This document shows positions 9,650-19,579 of a DNA stretch of 64,000 bases, in pieces. Below the pieces are notes generated by a model. It ran no database searches, was not told where the DNA came from, and worked only from the letters and a program-made list of their open reading frames with translations. A program made the translations under genes and the position numbers. The stretch is from Hydractinia symbiolongicarpus (lineage: Eukaryota > Cnidaria > Hydrozoa > Anthoathecata > Hydractiniidae). The first letter of the stretch is position 1; each line of letters starts with the position of its first letter. Where the stretch lies: contig NC_079878.1 in NCBI RefSeq assembly GCF_029227915.1, positions 23,461,501 to 23,525,500 on the forward strand, read 5' to 3'.

Positions 9650-10274
9650 ATGAAAGCATACATAAAACAAAATCAATTTATAGTCAACTACAATATTCAG
9701 GTACTCGTACTACATTGCTGTATCAAGGCGGGGCCAGTGACTGGTTATTGCCCAGCCTGCCTGGACAATTTTAGCTATCGATGTGGATTATACTACGAAT
9801 GTTTTTGAATACCCCACCGACGAAGATCTTTTAAACAAGGTAGGATCGGGCAAAAAAGCATGGAGTACATTTTCAAGAAGCCAGATCCATGACGATCTCA
9901 AGGATGATATTGAACGTCTAGGAGTCTATATCGTTGCGGCTAAAGAGAACAAACTATGGGGCATTTTGCTACCAGGTCATCAAGGATAAGGATTTGAAGC
10001 TATCGTATTTGGCTGATACGCAACAATAGGTGATATACTCAACTTTCCGATATCAGATAGACGTCTAGTCGATATTAATTTGGAGAGTGAGCCTAATGTC
10101 ACCAAAGGCATCGTCCATGGGCACCCGTTTTACACCCAACATCCTTTGGACTATGTAAGGGATCCGAATGAAGATGATGACAAGGATGATACTTTGGATG
10201 AAATAGATTTGGATGCCCTAGAGGAAGTCACAAAAGCATTTTATCATTCCTTAATAACATCTGGAGGTACCTGA
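9650..10274 (+). pseudogene. Unidentified Polinton accessory gene, broken
   Basis: From ATG 9650 a frame reads MKAYIKQNQFIVNYNIQVLV and holds a Cys-x2-Cys motif (TGYCPACLDN). After frame changes an acidic C-terminal part is readable (HPLDYVRDPNEDDDKDD, about 10137), ending at TGA 10272-10274. The last bases overlap the 3' end of the convergent integrase gene. The middle (DDLKDDIERLGVYIVAAKEN, about 9889) is in another frame. No family is recognised. Confidence 0.35.
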
Positions 10275-11244
10275 ACGTCCTCCGGTATCTGCATGAGTTC
10301 TTCTGACACAAATCTCCGATCAGGACCGTTCTTTAAATAGTACAAAACACAGCTACCTGCTACTATACGGTCCAATCTGTAAGTATGTTTGCTTTTGCAT
10401 TTAGAGTCAGCGTGCTCCTTTCCAGATTGCAGTAGATAGAGGTAGAGACCATCCTCAGGTAAGGGTTTTTCTTCTGGGTATTGCTGAATTTTTGCAAGCG
10501 GTACAGCTTCAAGCTTGATCGCCTTCGTAGGTTCATATCGATCATGGCAGTCTTGGTATTATTGAGAATTTTCACGATGGTGTATAAGCGCTTGATCCAA
10601 ATGGTACTAGGCTCCCCAGAGACTAACTCCTGCGCATCCTGAGGCTTAAAAAGCCTCTCGGCAAGTACCTTGTTGTAGGACTCTACAAAAGCTGTAAACG
10701 CATGGTGATATTTGGTGGTGGCCTTCTTATTTTCAACCTTCTTATCTTTTAGCAGCTTGGTTACTTCCAATTTGAATTCGGAACCGTTGTCACATTGAAA
10801 GGTTTTTGGGTAGTGCAAAGGTTCTGTTTTCTGTATACCCTTGATCATGTCCTCAACCTCGCTGGCTTTCTTGGTGCGCAGGGGTTTTGCTACTTTGTAT
10901 ATCAAGGCTACATCAATCCCTGTCAGTATGTGCTTATACGTATTTCCATACAACCGATCATGGGGAATATAGAGTAGATCAAACTGTTGCATCTCATTGG
11001 GCCTTGTAATGGTGAAATGTGGATAATCAATCTTTTTAGGACCTCGAATGTGTCTCAACCACAAGAGCTGCCTGGATAGCCAATGAGTAACATTCTTTTT
11101 CGAGAGACCGGCTTCCGCAGCGAGTAATTTGATAGCCTTACGCCCGATCAAGAGATGTTCTAGCATGTAGTAAATTTGGCCTAGCTTTTCAGCCTCCTCA
11201 TCGGTAACAATGTGTGATGCTTCTGACATGTCTTTATTATACAT
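10244..11244 (-). pseudogene. Retroviral-type integrase of the Polinton, copy 2, DDE core intact, one frameshift
   Basis: An integrase inserts the element into host DNA. From ATG 11244 the frame is open for about 235 residues. It has an N-terminal helical domain, a helix-turn-helix-like stretch (KKNVTHWLSRQLLWLRHIRG) and the rve core with all three acidic residues: Asp in QQFDLLYIP, Asp in FQCDNGSEFK and Glu in FVESYNKVLAERLF. A single frame change near 10535 moves the conserved C-terminal block (QQYPEEKPLPEDGLYLYLLQ) out of frame; it then reads to TGA at 10244-10246. It is the best preserved enzyme of the block and the reference for the deletion in copy 1. Confidence 0.9.
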
Positions 11245-11390
11245 GTTAAAACACGTTCTTACAAGTACTTATAGGCCACAAAGCCTAGCAGAGACAATGA
11301 TCCAAGGATGAACGTGAGTTCCCCATCCAGTTGCTTTTTTGAAAGGGTGTAAAAATCTTTCAATTGCGGGGCCTTCTTGCCTGAAGCAAT

Positions 11391-11657
11391 TTAGTAACTG
11401 TACATGTCGTCATCGAATTCACGAAAGTTTTTACCGGCCTTTAATTGCACCTCCCTTTCCTTGGCGAACCAATCGAGCTTATCTTGCCGTTTCCTGATCC
11501 ACTCCGCCTGACCTGCATTTAGCCGTTCTATCACACAGTCATGTTTTTTACCTTCAGGCTCACCGTGCCCCGAGAGCTTAGAAAATAGAAAATTTGTACC
11601 CGAAAATCCGAAGGCGTTTATGGCCGCACCTGCAACAATAACAGCTATTGTCGCCAT
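11391..11657 (-). CDS. Small Polinton membrane protein, copy 2, intact frame
   Basis: This 88-residue protein starts MATIAVIVAGAAINAFGFSG at ATG 11657. It has one hydrophobic N-terminal segment rich in Ala and Gly, then TNFLFSKLSGHGEPEG and a charged helical tail (EWIRKRQDKLDWFAKEREVQ) ending at TAG 11391. The copy at 6206-6487 shares the whole layout with one stop. It lies between integrase and the zinc-repeat gene. The open frame in a block of pseudogenes may be chance, given the short length. The function is unknown. Confidence 0.65.
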   Translation of the reverse strand: MATIAVIVAGAAINAFGFSGTNFLFSKLSGHGEPEGKKHDCVIERLNAGQAEWIRKRQDKLDWFAKEREVQLKAGKNFREFDDDMYSY

Positions 11658-11666
11658 TTCTCTTTA

Positions 11667-12428
11667 TTATGAGACGAAATAATTGTCCTTTGACATGTTT
11701 GCACTTGCCCACATTGGTTGAGTGTTGGTGTAGTGCAATCTCCTACCAACCTCAACAAGCGTCGTATCATCGCTATTTTCCCGATACCGGATTGGGATTT
11801 TGTGATTGGTATGCCACCCCCTACCGTAATTGTCCAAAGTCATACCCCCGGAAAACTGGGCTTCAATAGGGGCCTGCAGAGTAATTATATCACAACCTAA
11901 GTACTCCTGGGAGCTAAGCTCCTTGTCTTCTTTTAAAGGCTTGTGGGTTCGGCTGCTTACATTATGAGGTAGATAGCCAGAGTGTCGAAAATGGGGCAAT
12001 ATCGTCTCTGCTTTTCATGGTGACTTTTCATACTGACTACCCTTGCAGTCTTTGCAATAGGCCCTTAGCCTTTGATGGGGGCAAATCTGGCTGCCTTTGC
12101 ACTTTTTACAGGAGGACTGCAACCTTTGATGATGGCATATGCTTCCCCCTTACATTCTTTACATTTAGATCTACTTTTTTCATGATGGCAAATCTAACTT
12201 CCCCTGCATTCTTTACACGTTGGTCTTCGCCTTTCATGTCCACAAGTCTCACCTCCCCGACAGTCCTTGCAACGTGATCTCTGCCTTTGATGCGGGCATT
12301 TTGTACGCTCCTTTGATGCCTTGACTACTTTCAAGCACTTATGCACATTTTTGTTGGTTGCCGTTGCGTTTGATCTTAAAATTTTCTAAAGATAAAGAGA
12401 GTTTACATTTCAGGCAGTTCTTTTCCAT
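11667..12428 (-). pseudogene. Zinc-binding Cys-His-Cys-Cys repeat protein of the Polinton, broken
   Basis: ATG 12428 opens MEKNCLKCKLSLSLENFK. A tandem run of about six 17-20-residue units of the form C-x-H-x6-7-C-x2-C follows, for example CPHQRQRSRCKDC, CGHERRRPTCKEC, CHHEKSRSKCKEC and CPHQRLRAYCKDC. Such repeats occur in large DNA viruses and related mobile elements and should bind zinc. The C-terminal 110 codons (about 11999 to 11667) are non-repetitive and read HFRHSGYLPHNVSSRTHKPL onwards. There are two or three frameshifts and one in-frame TAG inside the repeats. The gene is absent from copy 1. Confidence 0.6.
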
Positions 12429-12480
12429 GTTGACTCGTTTTTGCCCTTAGGGATAAACACCAGTTTTTGGTCAGTTAATG

Positions 12481-13517
12481 CTAATCGTTGGCACTGAAAA
12501 TGTTGACGATTTGCTCTAAGTGGTCTTTGGGAAGCATTGCGTGGGAATAGAGCACATTTGGTTCACCTTCTACCGTCACGCTAATCTTATCAATCTTGGG
12601 GTTGTAGAAGACTTCATTGACACCGGCATAGGGCTTCACTTTTCCAGGGTCTATGTAGAGTAGCAAGACACCTTTGAGGCTTTTCGCTGGGTGATCGATC
12701 TGGAGATTATAGCTCGTATCCTGCTTCCTCATAGTAACTACCTGCTACGGAGTATGCGTTCGTAGGGCAAAGCGAGACGACTATACTTTGACATGATGGC
12801 ACTTGCGAGGCCTTCATGGGTGATCTTGTCAAACTCCAGCTTTATATTGGTAATTGTATAGGCTCTGTCCGCTGCCTTAGCTGTCGTGCTTCTCGGGGCT
12901 GCTGTATCTCCATCCTTGATGAAGTCACCGTATGGTGCGAAATGCTGGATGAATTTCAACCTGTCGCGGAGTCCTGCAGGATACAAGGGCAAATACCGGG
13001 TCAGCTCGAACATCCTTTCCAAGGGTAGGCAAAAGGTGTTACCATATGCTGCAGTGATGGCCTTTTCTTCATCCGTCCCAACGTGATCACTGGCTTTGAC
13101 TTTCAGGGCCCTAATGTTCCTGTCATTGGGGTTGATGCCGTCCAGCATGACGTTGTTGTCCCTATCAAATTTCGGAAGCCAGAGGTCCCGGTACACTGTC
13201 AGGATGTTGTAGTCGCTAATATTCTGGACCTCGTTTCCGTCCAACGTAATGCGCAGGTTCCGCACCAGGCTTTTTCCAATGTTGCTGACAATGGTACTCT
13301 TTGTATTGGTTCCCGTCAGCGTCATGTCGAAAAAGAGCTTGAGAATGCCTGGAAAGATGACATGAGGCATGCCTGGGATATCAACGTACAGGTCTTGATT
13401 CTGGTTTATCGTGCTAGGTATATGGCTTATCTCAACACTCTGTTTCCTGTCCTTGATGCCAAAAAGCTGCTTCGTTTCAGCGTAGGGCTCCAATGTCGTT
13501 CCAAATACGTTACTCAT
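12481..13517 (-). pseudogene. Polinton major capsid protein, copy 2, one frameshift, short C-terminus
   Basis: ATG 13517 (MSNVFGTTLEPYAETKQLFG) opens a 259-codon frame carrying QDLYVDIPG, STIVSNIGKSLVRNLRITLD, NISDYNILTVYRDLWLPKFD and RYLPLYPAGLRDRLKFIQHF. After a frame change at about 12735 the next 83 codons continue (NEVFYNPKIDKISVTVEGEP) and stop at 12481. About 45 residues present in copy 1 are missing. The call as the Polinton double-jelly-roll capsid rests on these blocks, the length and the gene order; no structure was checked. Confidence 0.75.
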
Positions 13518-13546
13518 TTTATAAAATAAGGGAAATATTTAAATTA

Positions 13547-13899
13547 ATGCCAACTAATCCAGTACTTGATCACGATCTTCCGAATGAGGAGGGCCGTCCA
13601 GATGGTAACCCCGATACTATGCAAATACCTTCATCGACGCCAAAACGTCCGGTAACGCCAGGTCTTCAAGATAACAACAGTGTGTCCCGGGGTCTGGTCT
13701 TTCAGAGCAGAGGCAAAAGCCACTAAAATCAAAGGTTAACGACCTTTACGAACGTCTTAGTCGAGATCTGAGGCTGGGGAAGCCTATGGCTATACCTTAC
13801 GATAAGTTTAGGGTGAAAGGGAAACTTTTTTTTTCAACAATAGACCTTACGGCATTAATTGCAAAAGATAAGGGTAGGCTGCGGCTGCCGGGGAGATGA
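13547..13899 (+). pseudogene. Polinton protein with Pro-rich N-terminus, one frameshift
   Basis: ATG 13547, just upstream of and divergent from the capsid gene, opens MPTNPVLDHDLPNEEGRPDG, a polar, Pro/Asn/Asp-rich N-terminus. Near 13715 the frame changes. The rest reads as KVNDLYERLSRDLRLGKPMA followed by IPYDKFRVKGKLFFSTIDLT and ends at TGA 13897-13899. I have an impression of similar proteins in other cnidarian Polintons but cannot name a family. It is absent from copy 1. Confidence 0.45.
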
Positions 13900-13920
13900 T
13901 TAAGAGATTGAAGGGGTAAC

Positions 13921-14232
13921 TTGAATGATCTGAAAAGCAATATGATCTATGATAGCGAGATTAGCAAGGCGGAGAACGAGGTGAAAAGACTCGAGAAGCA
14001 GAAGACCAAGGTAGGCGAAGAACAGAGGGCTTATCTTGAGGAGGAAATAGCAAAGTTTCAGGAAAAAATTGAAAAATGGAACGATTTAAAAGAGATGCTT
14101 ATAGCTATGATCAAAATTGCCGGAGATGACACGTCCTTGCTGGAGAAGCTAAAGATGCTCTTCAAAGAGCAGGGTATAACCATAGCCAGTATAGTCTTTG
14201 CTATTGGCCTATTGATTTCAACCATGTTTTAA
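13921..14232 (+). CDS. Coiled-coil protein with C-terminal membrane anchor (Polinton), 5' end uncertain
   Basis: An open frame of about 97-103 codons encodes a long charged helix (ENEVKRLEKQKTKVGEEQRA, then YLEEEIAKFQEKIEKWNDLK). It is followed by DDTSLLEKLKMLFKEQGIT and a C-terminal hydrophobic segment (ASIVFAIGLLISTMF). The first ATG in frame is 13942; an in-frame TGA at 13909 blocks further extension. This is probably the C-terminal part of a longer protein whose start has been lost. The C-terminal block is one I associate with cnidarian Polintons. It overlaps the end of the convergent gene at 14201. Confidence 0.55.
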   Translation: MNDLKSNMIYDSEISKAENEVKRLEKQKTKVGEEQRAYLEEEIAKFQEKIEKWNDLKEMLIAMIKIAGDDTSLLEKLKMLFKEQGITIASIVFAIGLLISTMF

Positions 14233-14655
14233 GCCAGATGTAGACAATGATGGGGCCTACCCCTGTCATGATCAATGCGGTTGTGGTATCATCGAGTTGA
14301 TTTTGTGGGGGTTGTTCGGGAGGATGTATAGGAGGCGTAGAATGTTTGGGAGGTATATATGGCATAGCCTGTATAGTATGATTGGAAGCATGTATGGGAG
14401 GTGTCATAGGTGTAGCATGCTTTGGATGTATGGGTGCAGTATGCTTAGGGGCATAGTATGCGTAGGCGGCGTATTATACTTGAGAGGTGTACTATGTATT
14501 GAAGGCGTAGTATGCTTGACAATAGGCCTGTTGTTCACATCGACCTGTACACCTACATTTACATCGGCGGGTGCTATGAGGATGTTGTTGTTATATCCCA
14601 CCATTTTACCTATGCGCAGGTTCATGTCCGAGGGCAACATGTACACGTTGGGCAT
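14201..14655 (-). pseudogene. Proline/histidine-rich Polinton protein with C-terminal membrane span, frameshifted
   Basis: ATG 14655 opens MPNVYMLPSDMNLRIGKMVG, then VGYNNNILIAPADVNVGVQV, then a repetitive Pro/Thr/His tract with units like K-x-T-P-P-I-H. The first frame stops at 14404. A second frame overlaps it (14407-14201) and carries on the Pro-rich units, followed by TTALIMTGVGPIIVYIWLKT, a membrane span. One frameshift near 14405 explains this. The start overlaps the 3' end of the preceding minor-capsid gene. Confidence 0.5.
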
Positions 14656-15369
14656 GACACGTTCTCCTGACGCTGTACCATGGCCTCAAATTGCTGCAAT
14701 AGAATCAGCCTTGCTGTATAGTTGTCTGAACCAGATCCGATTAGAGATGCCTTGGCACCCGCCTGCGACCCCAGTAACAGGACTACGTAAACCTGGATAC
14801 TTTCACTTAGCTTGGTTGGCCCTCCGATTTTAGGCCTTGTTTATCATTTGTTTATCATTTGTCGGAATGATAAACTTTGCCCAATCCCCATCAACTTGCG
14901 GCCACCATCTACCATTCGTCAACGACGACATGACAGCTTTGAATTTATGCAAGGCATTGGCATCTGCACCATACTCTCGACATACTTGTGCGTAACCGGA
15001 GGTGGAGTACGGGTTATTATACTGCGAGAACCCATCGTCATAAGGCATCGGCACCTTCATTCTTGCTAGGATACGACGCATGTGGTAATAGACATGGAAT
15101 TTGAAAATGGAATTGACAAGGGGTATCGAGCCTGTGATGTGTTTAGCAGAGATGCCTAATGCCGTCGTTGCGCAATGAGTGGCAAAATTAACCTGGATAT
15201 CCCAGTAGTCCAACGCCTGCCCTATCCAGCCTATCCTAACAGGCTCATTCAGCAAATTGGTGGGAATGGAGATGGCATGTTTGGTAAATAAGGGGAATGC
15301 CACGGAAATGTGTTAGTCTGTCAATACGTACAGGTCTTTATGCTTCAAGTTGGTTACACCAAGTGACAT
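14622..15369 (-). pseudogene. Putative Polinton minor capsid protein, copy 2, broken
   Basis: From ATG 15369 (MSLGVTNLKHKDLYVLTD) the frame meets one in-frame TAA. It continues with NLLNEPVRIGWIGQALDYWD, FATHCATTALGISAKHITGS and VNSIFKFHVYYHMRRILARM to a stop at 14830. A second frame then continues with LSESIQVYVVLLLGSQAGAK and LIGSGSDNYTARLILLQQFE to 14622. The length of about 245 residues and the place next to capsid genes suggest a penton or minor capsid protein. I cannot assign the fold from sequence alone. Confidence 0.5.
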
Positions 15370-15440
15370 TCTTTCCTGTTACTTTTATACTTTGGCTTAG
15401 GGTTGTATGAGTATATGTTCATCTTTTCTTAAAACAAGAG

Positions 15441-16073
15441 ATGAAACAACTGTACATCACCGATATCAAAAAGCCTACGATATTTGCAGACTACCTGGGG
15501 CAGGATACAAGAATTGCCTTGAAATCGATCAGTATTCGGCCTGTATGGCTGAACCTGTAGAGTTTACTATACGTAAGGTAGGGCCCGATCAGAGAGTTAC
15601 TCAGATCGAGATCCTGAATGATTTGTAAAGAATAAAGGATTTGGCGTTCATTGTGAATAGCCAAGCAGAGGACAAGATTAAGCTTTTTGTCCTGAAAAAT
15701 GGACTCTACAGACACGGATACTCTGTGGTGATAAATTGACAATTACAAGAGCTCTTGGGCCTACCCTACGATCCCGCAAAAAAGTACCATATATAGGGCG
15801 GCTATTATGCATATTACAGGACCGATGTTTACAATAGGTTGAGACTCGTGTGCCACCAGTTGGATGAAAACGACTGCCTGCTTGAGGGTAAAAAGTCTAA
15901 ATTTCTGGCCTTGCTTCCCACCAAAGAGTTAAAAGCCTGAGGAGATGCTGACATGGAGTTTTGACATTGCTGTTTACATACCCCTGAAGGGCTTTAGTTT
16001 ATGCTTACGGATGAATATCATCATGAGAAGAACGTCTCGTTCATAGGCCTAACCATGTGCATTCTCATAGAAT
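15441..16073 (+). pseudogene. Polinton accessory protein of unknown function, copy 2
   Basis: ATG 15441 opens MKQLYITDIKKPTIFADYLG. The blocks of copy 1 (7952-8613) recur in order: IRKVGPDQRVTQIEI, AEDKIKLFVLKNGLYRHGYS, LGLPYDPAKKYHI and DVYNRLRLVCHQLDEND. Several stops and frame changes break it, and the C-terminal block is the more decayed of the two copies. No family is recognised. Confidence 0.45.
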
Positions 16074-16077
16074 AAAG

Positions 16078-16640
16078 ATGAGCGATATCAGCAAACTGTA
16101 TCCGAGTTTACCGAGTGCACCTGCGCAAACCGCCAATATGCAGCATGAAGGACAAGTCTTTAGGCTTAAAACGATTGAGAAAATAAAGCAATATCTACGA
16201 AATGAAATCAAGGAGTGAAACAGGCTTGCCAAGAAATTTAAAATGCATAATACGTGGGTACGCTTTTGCGACCATGGTCTGCTTGGTATAGGCGTGATTA
16301 CATCGGGGGTTGGCATAGGAGCTATAGCCTCCGGCCTAGGAGTCCAACTGGCCATTGCAATGGGTGGGCTCACGATTACAGCCGGAATAGGGGAGGCCGG
16401 TCTTAGAAACGCTTCAAAAGACTCGGCGTCAAATCGAAGAAATATGAACGTAAAAGGCTATTAGCCGAATCAAAACTGAACTCCATCATTGATCTCATCT
16501 CAAAGGCAATGGAAAACGGTGTGATTAGTGACTACGAGTACAGCTTGATCAGCAGGAAATAGAAGAGGTATATGCTGCTAAAGGAACAGATGCAGTAGCG
16601 GTTTAGTAGAATCGTAAATGCCATCAATTTCATCGTACAA
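16078..16640 (+). pseudogene. Polinton protein with amphipathic helix and hydrophobic hairpin, copy 2, broken
   Basis: ATG 16078 opens MSDISKLYPSLPSAPAQTAN and the helix FRLKTIEKIKQYLRNEIKE. Next is a glycine-rich hydrophobic stretch (GIGVITSGVGIGAIASGLGV), then a charged tail (KYERKRLLAESKLNSIIDLI) with ISKAMENGVISDYEYSLISR. There is an in-frame TGA near 16217, a frameshift near 16400 and two later stops. The layout of helix, paired membrane segment and charged helix is one I recall from other cnidarian Polintons. It would be a membrane or capsid-associated protein. Confidence 0.5.
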
Positions 16641-16654
16641 CACCGAAGGGTTGT

Positions 16655-16973
16655 AAGATGACTTATGAATTTCACATGTTGTTGCATTTTTCCTGCGTTT
16701 TTAAATGATCCAAAATAAACCAAAATATATCACGGTCCTTCGGGAAAGCCTCGTTACACATATTTGAGCACCGGGGGATTCTTTTCAACAGCTTTATTGC
16801 ATATGTCCTGCGTGTTAAACCGATCCGGTATATATTCGAGCATGCGGGGATTCTTTTCAACAACTTAGTTACACATGTCTCGCGTCTTGAGTCGATCCGG
16901 CACATACTTCAGCAGCCAGGGCTCCTATTCAATGGCCCTGTGGCACATGTCTTGCGTCTTGAAACAACTCATT
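16655..16973 (-). pseudogene. Decayed tandem 34-residue repeat protein (DUF4116-like)
   Basis: Reading from 16973 leftward, four tandem units of about 102 bp encode the pattern K-T-Q-x-M-C-x-x-A-x-E-x-x-P-x-x-L-K-Y-V-P-D-x-F. Examples are FKTQDMCHRAIE, EPWLLKYVPDRL, NTQDICNKAVEKNPPVLKYV and LDHLKTQEKCNNM. The repeat resembles the DUF4116 repeat found in large DNA viruses and cnidarian mobile elements. At least two stops and one frameshift lie inside four units. It is the last recognisable coding sequence before composition drops to AT-rich host DNA. Confidence 0.6.
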
Positions 16974-16984
16974 TATATATACAG

Positions 16985-17239
16985 ATTTCAACAAAGTCAA
17001 AGGATTTCTGCTCGGCTAGCTTGTCTTGTCTGCGTTGATCTTTGATGATTATTAGTATCACTAAGGAATTCCCCTTTCTACTCACTTTTGTATGATAGGG
17101 ACTTACCCTTAATAGGCATGACTAAGGGATTTTTCATGCATAACAATAGATTTTTGTGCAATGCGGCGTGAGGATAAGTAATGACGCCACAAGCAAAATT
17201 GTGTATGATATTTTTTATGAGAGTTTAACCGTGGTTGTT
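16985..17239. other. Edge of the Polinton block, no gene seen
   Basis: Coding-like composition ends here and the sequence becomes AT-rich. I looked for a long terminal inverted repeat of the element and did not find its partner inside the window; the left end lies outside. Confidence 0.4.
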
Positions 17240-17405
17240 TGAAAAATGTGTACATCATGACCCCCTATACTTGATCAGCGCTTTAATCTCTACACAATAG
17301 ATGCAACGTGAAAACAAAATTCTAAATTTTAAATGGATAGGTTACTGACGTCATGAAAATTTTTATCTTGCCTCAGCGGATATTTCCACGGGTATTATCG
17401 ACTAG
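17240..17405 (+). repeat. Dispersed repeat with Helitron-like 3' end, copy R1
   Basis: It shares with the other copies the string TTGATCAGCGCTTTAA, then TCTACACAATAG, a TGACGTCA octamer (17346-17353), and the end GCGGATATTTCCACGGG followed by CGACTAG and T at 17400-17406. Only the 3' part of the family is present. Confidence 0.6.
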
Positions 17406-17999
17406 TTAAAATAGTAAAACTATTATAGTGCACGTAAAGTTTTCAATGTACATATGCAAATACTAATAAAGAATAATGTTTGTTTTATTGTTAATGTCCT
17501 ACCGTTTTGTTGTACTTGTTTCGTAACCATGTTAAATGAATGATTCCATAGTTACGTCTTTAATCAATTAGTTTCACTTGTACATGTCTCTTGGAACTCC
17601 TGTATTGTGAATTCATGTATGTCTAATAATTTAATTACTGACCATGTATTTCATAGTTCGTTAGGTTTTGTGCTTATATATACACGCGCAATCATTTTCA
17701 ATTTTCTTCATACGATTTTCGCACACTTTTATTAATTAAGAAAGTGAGTTCAGGAGTGTCGTAATATCAATCAAATCAATATTTTACAATACTTTACTTC
17801 AAGTTCTTGGCTGTTAATTTCAATCTATTACTCATACTTTATAAGCAAGCTGGCAAGAGTTTTGTACACTCAATTCATGTTTATATCAAGTAATTTGTAT
17901 TTATATTTATAATTTAAATTTAGTTTGAACACTACACTACTACATTACTTCTATAAATAACACTCATCAAATATATCGTTATTTATTATTGTTACAAAC
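17406..17999. other. AT-rich intergenic DNA
   Basis: No open frame, RNA gene or repeat structure that I can support. Confidence 0.5.
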
Positions 18000-18494
18000 A
18001 CAGCCTACGGGCGTGTCGCATTACATTTTGAGGGCAAATAACTTGGAAACAAGGTGGTGACGTCAATGGCTTTTTCGCCGCGTTGGTAACTAGGGACCAC
18101 CTAAGACCAATTTCGGTAAGTTTCCCAAACCTGGGTCCCCCAGTCCGTTTTGGGATGGACATGTCGATGACGTCATCAAGAAACCTTCAAATCTCTGCAA
18201 CCGTTTGTCAAAAGTACTTGATCCTATACATTTTCTTGCTCAGGATTTCAAGATCTATACGATAAAGGCGACAAAATAAATTTTTTTGTACTTTTATTTG
18301 CTACTCTTCCGACGTCAGCAAAATTTTTAAACATTTATATCTTCTTAACCAATCGTCAATAGCACATGATAAGTTAAATTTCGCCAGTTTTTTTTGAGGA
18401 TTTGCATTTCTGACGTAAGCAAAACATCTAAAAGAACCTATTCTTCCATTGTCTTTCTGCCTTAGTGGATTTCTCCAATGTCTTTGTCGACTAG
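18000..18494 (+). repeat. Dispersed repeat with Helitron-like 3' end, copy R2
   Basis: This is the longest direct copy. It begins near AAATAACTTGGAAACAAGGT (18037), includes GGTAACTAGGGACCACCTA and a TGACGTCA octamer (18168-18175), and ends CCTTAGTGGATTTCTCCAAT through CGACTAG|T at 18488-18495. The 5' segment is shared with the pair at 30.4-31.2 kb. Confidence 0.6.
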
Positions 18495-18495
18495 T

Positions 18496-19575
18496 CAGCT
18501 ATATAAAAAAATTAATTCCCAAACGAACTTGGTTACTTTTCAAAATACCAGCGTTTTTGTTTTACACTAAGATTAAGCACTTTTCATATGTTTTGTTTTT
18601 CATGTCGAAGAAGGGCGAAACGATTGATTGATTTTAATCAGCTATACATTACGGTTGTAACAAGGGGTCAGGCGTCAAAAACAAACAAGTGTATCCAAAG
18701 TCATTACGAATCTAGTGTTTTGGAAGCATGTTTTCCAAAAACCTTACCAATGCTTTTGTTTTTAGATAGCTATCCTGACATATCTACGCCACTTTTACAA
18801 TGCGGACGCGTATGTACAAAACTATTTGCTTTGGAAATTTATACTAAATATGAAAATAGAAAACAAAAACAAATAATTTGCTTAACCTATTCCAGTATGA
18901 ATAATGTGGAAGGACTCATTTAAAACATTTCACACCCTTTTTGCTGAAAAATGTAAGACATTTTATGCACAGTAGTTAAATAAACGCGAAAGTATCTAAA
19001 TAAAAGATAACAATATAGAATTGCATATATAGCTAAATTCGCCACAATAGTGACGCAAAATCGCTCTTACCAATTAAAACTTTTTTACATGTTCCTTCCA
19101 TTGTCCTTTTCATTCCCAAACTTATTTAATAATCAATACTTCAATTATTAGCTACATACACATTGGAATATCCATCACAACTTAGCAAAACCTGAAGATG
19201 TAAAATTATAAACAAACGTATTTCAATCACGTTTACAAGTTTGCTTCATTAATTCTGAAAATTCACAAATATAACGCTCTATTTCATGACAGTCAGTGAA
19301 GTCGCTCTGTTTTAAAGTCTATGCGCTGTTCACCTGAATGATAGTACTGGATTGTTTTGTCATACACCTGGCGCACAGCTTAAACTTTACACCAGTTGTC
19401 TACACCAAAGAAATACACCAGAAAAATTATTGCCCAGTCAGATGGACAGCTTACACTAACAGAACTGTTGCAAATAATTGAAACTGGCATCGAGACGTAA
19501 AATCAAATATTTTTGCATGGCAGAAGTGCGACTATTTGTATTTTTTGACAGAGACACGACCGCCAAAAGCAGGCT
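18496..19575. other. Intergenic, no supported gene
   Basis: Only short frames are found, including one of 111 codons (18588-18923) with no recognisable domain, atypical composition and no splice context. It is left unannotated. Confidence 0.5.
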
Positions 19576-19579
19576 CGAA

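Noticed and set aside
1-16980. A packaging ATPase or cysteine protease in the Polinton block
   Set aside because: No Walker A motif or adenain-like catalytic block was seen; these genes may lie left of the window.
18588-18923. 111-codon plus-strand frame after the R2 repeat
   Set aside because: Low-complexity composition and no support; treated as chance.
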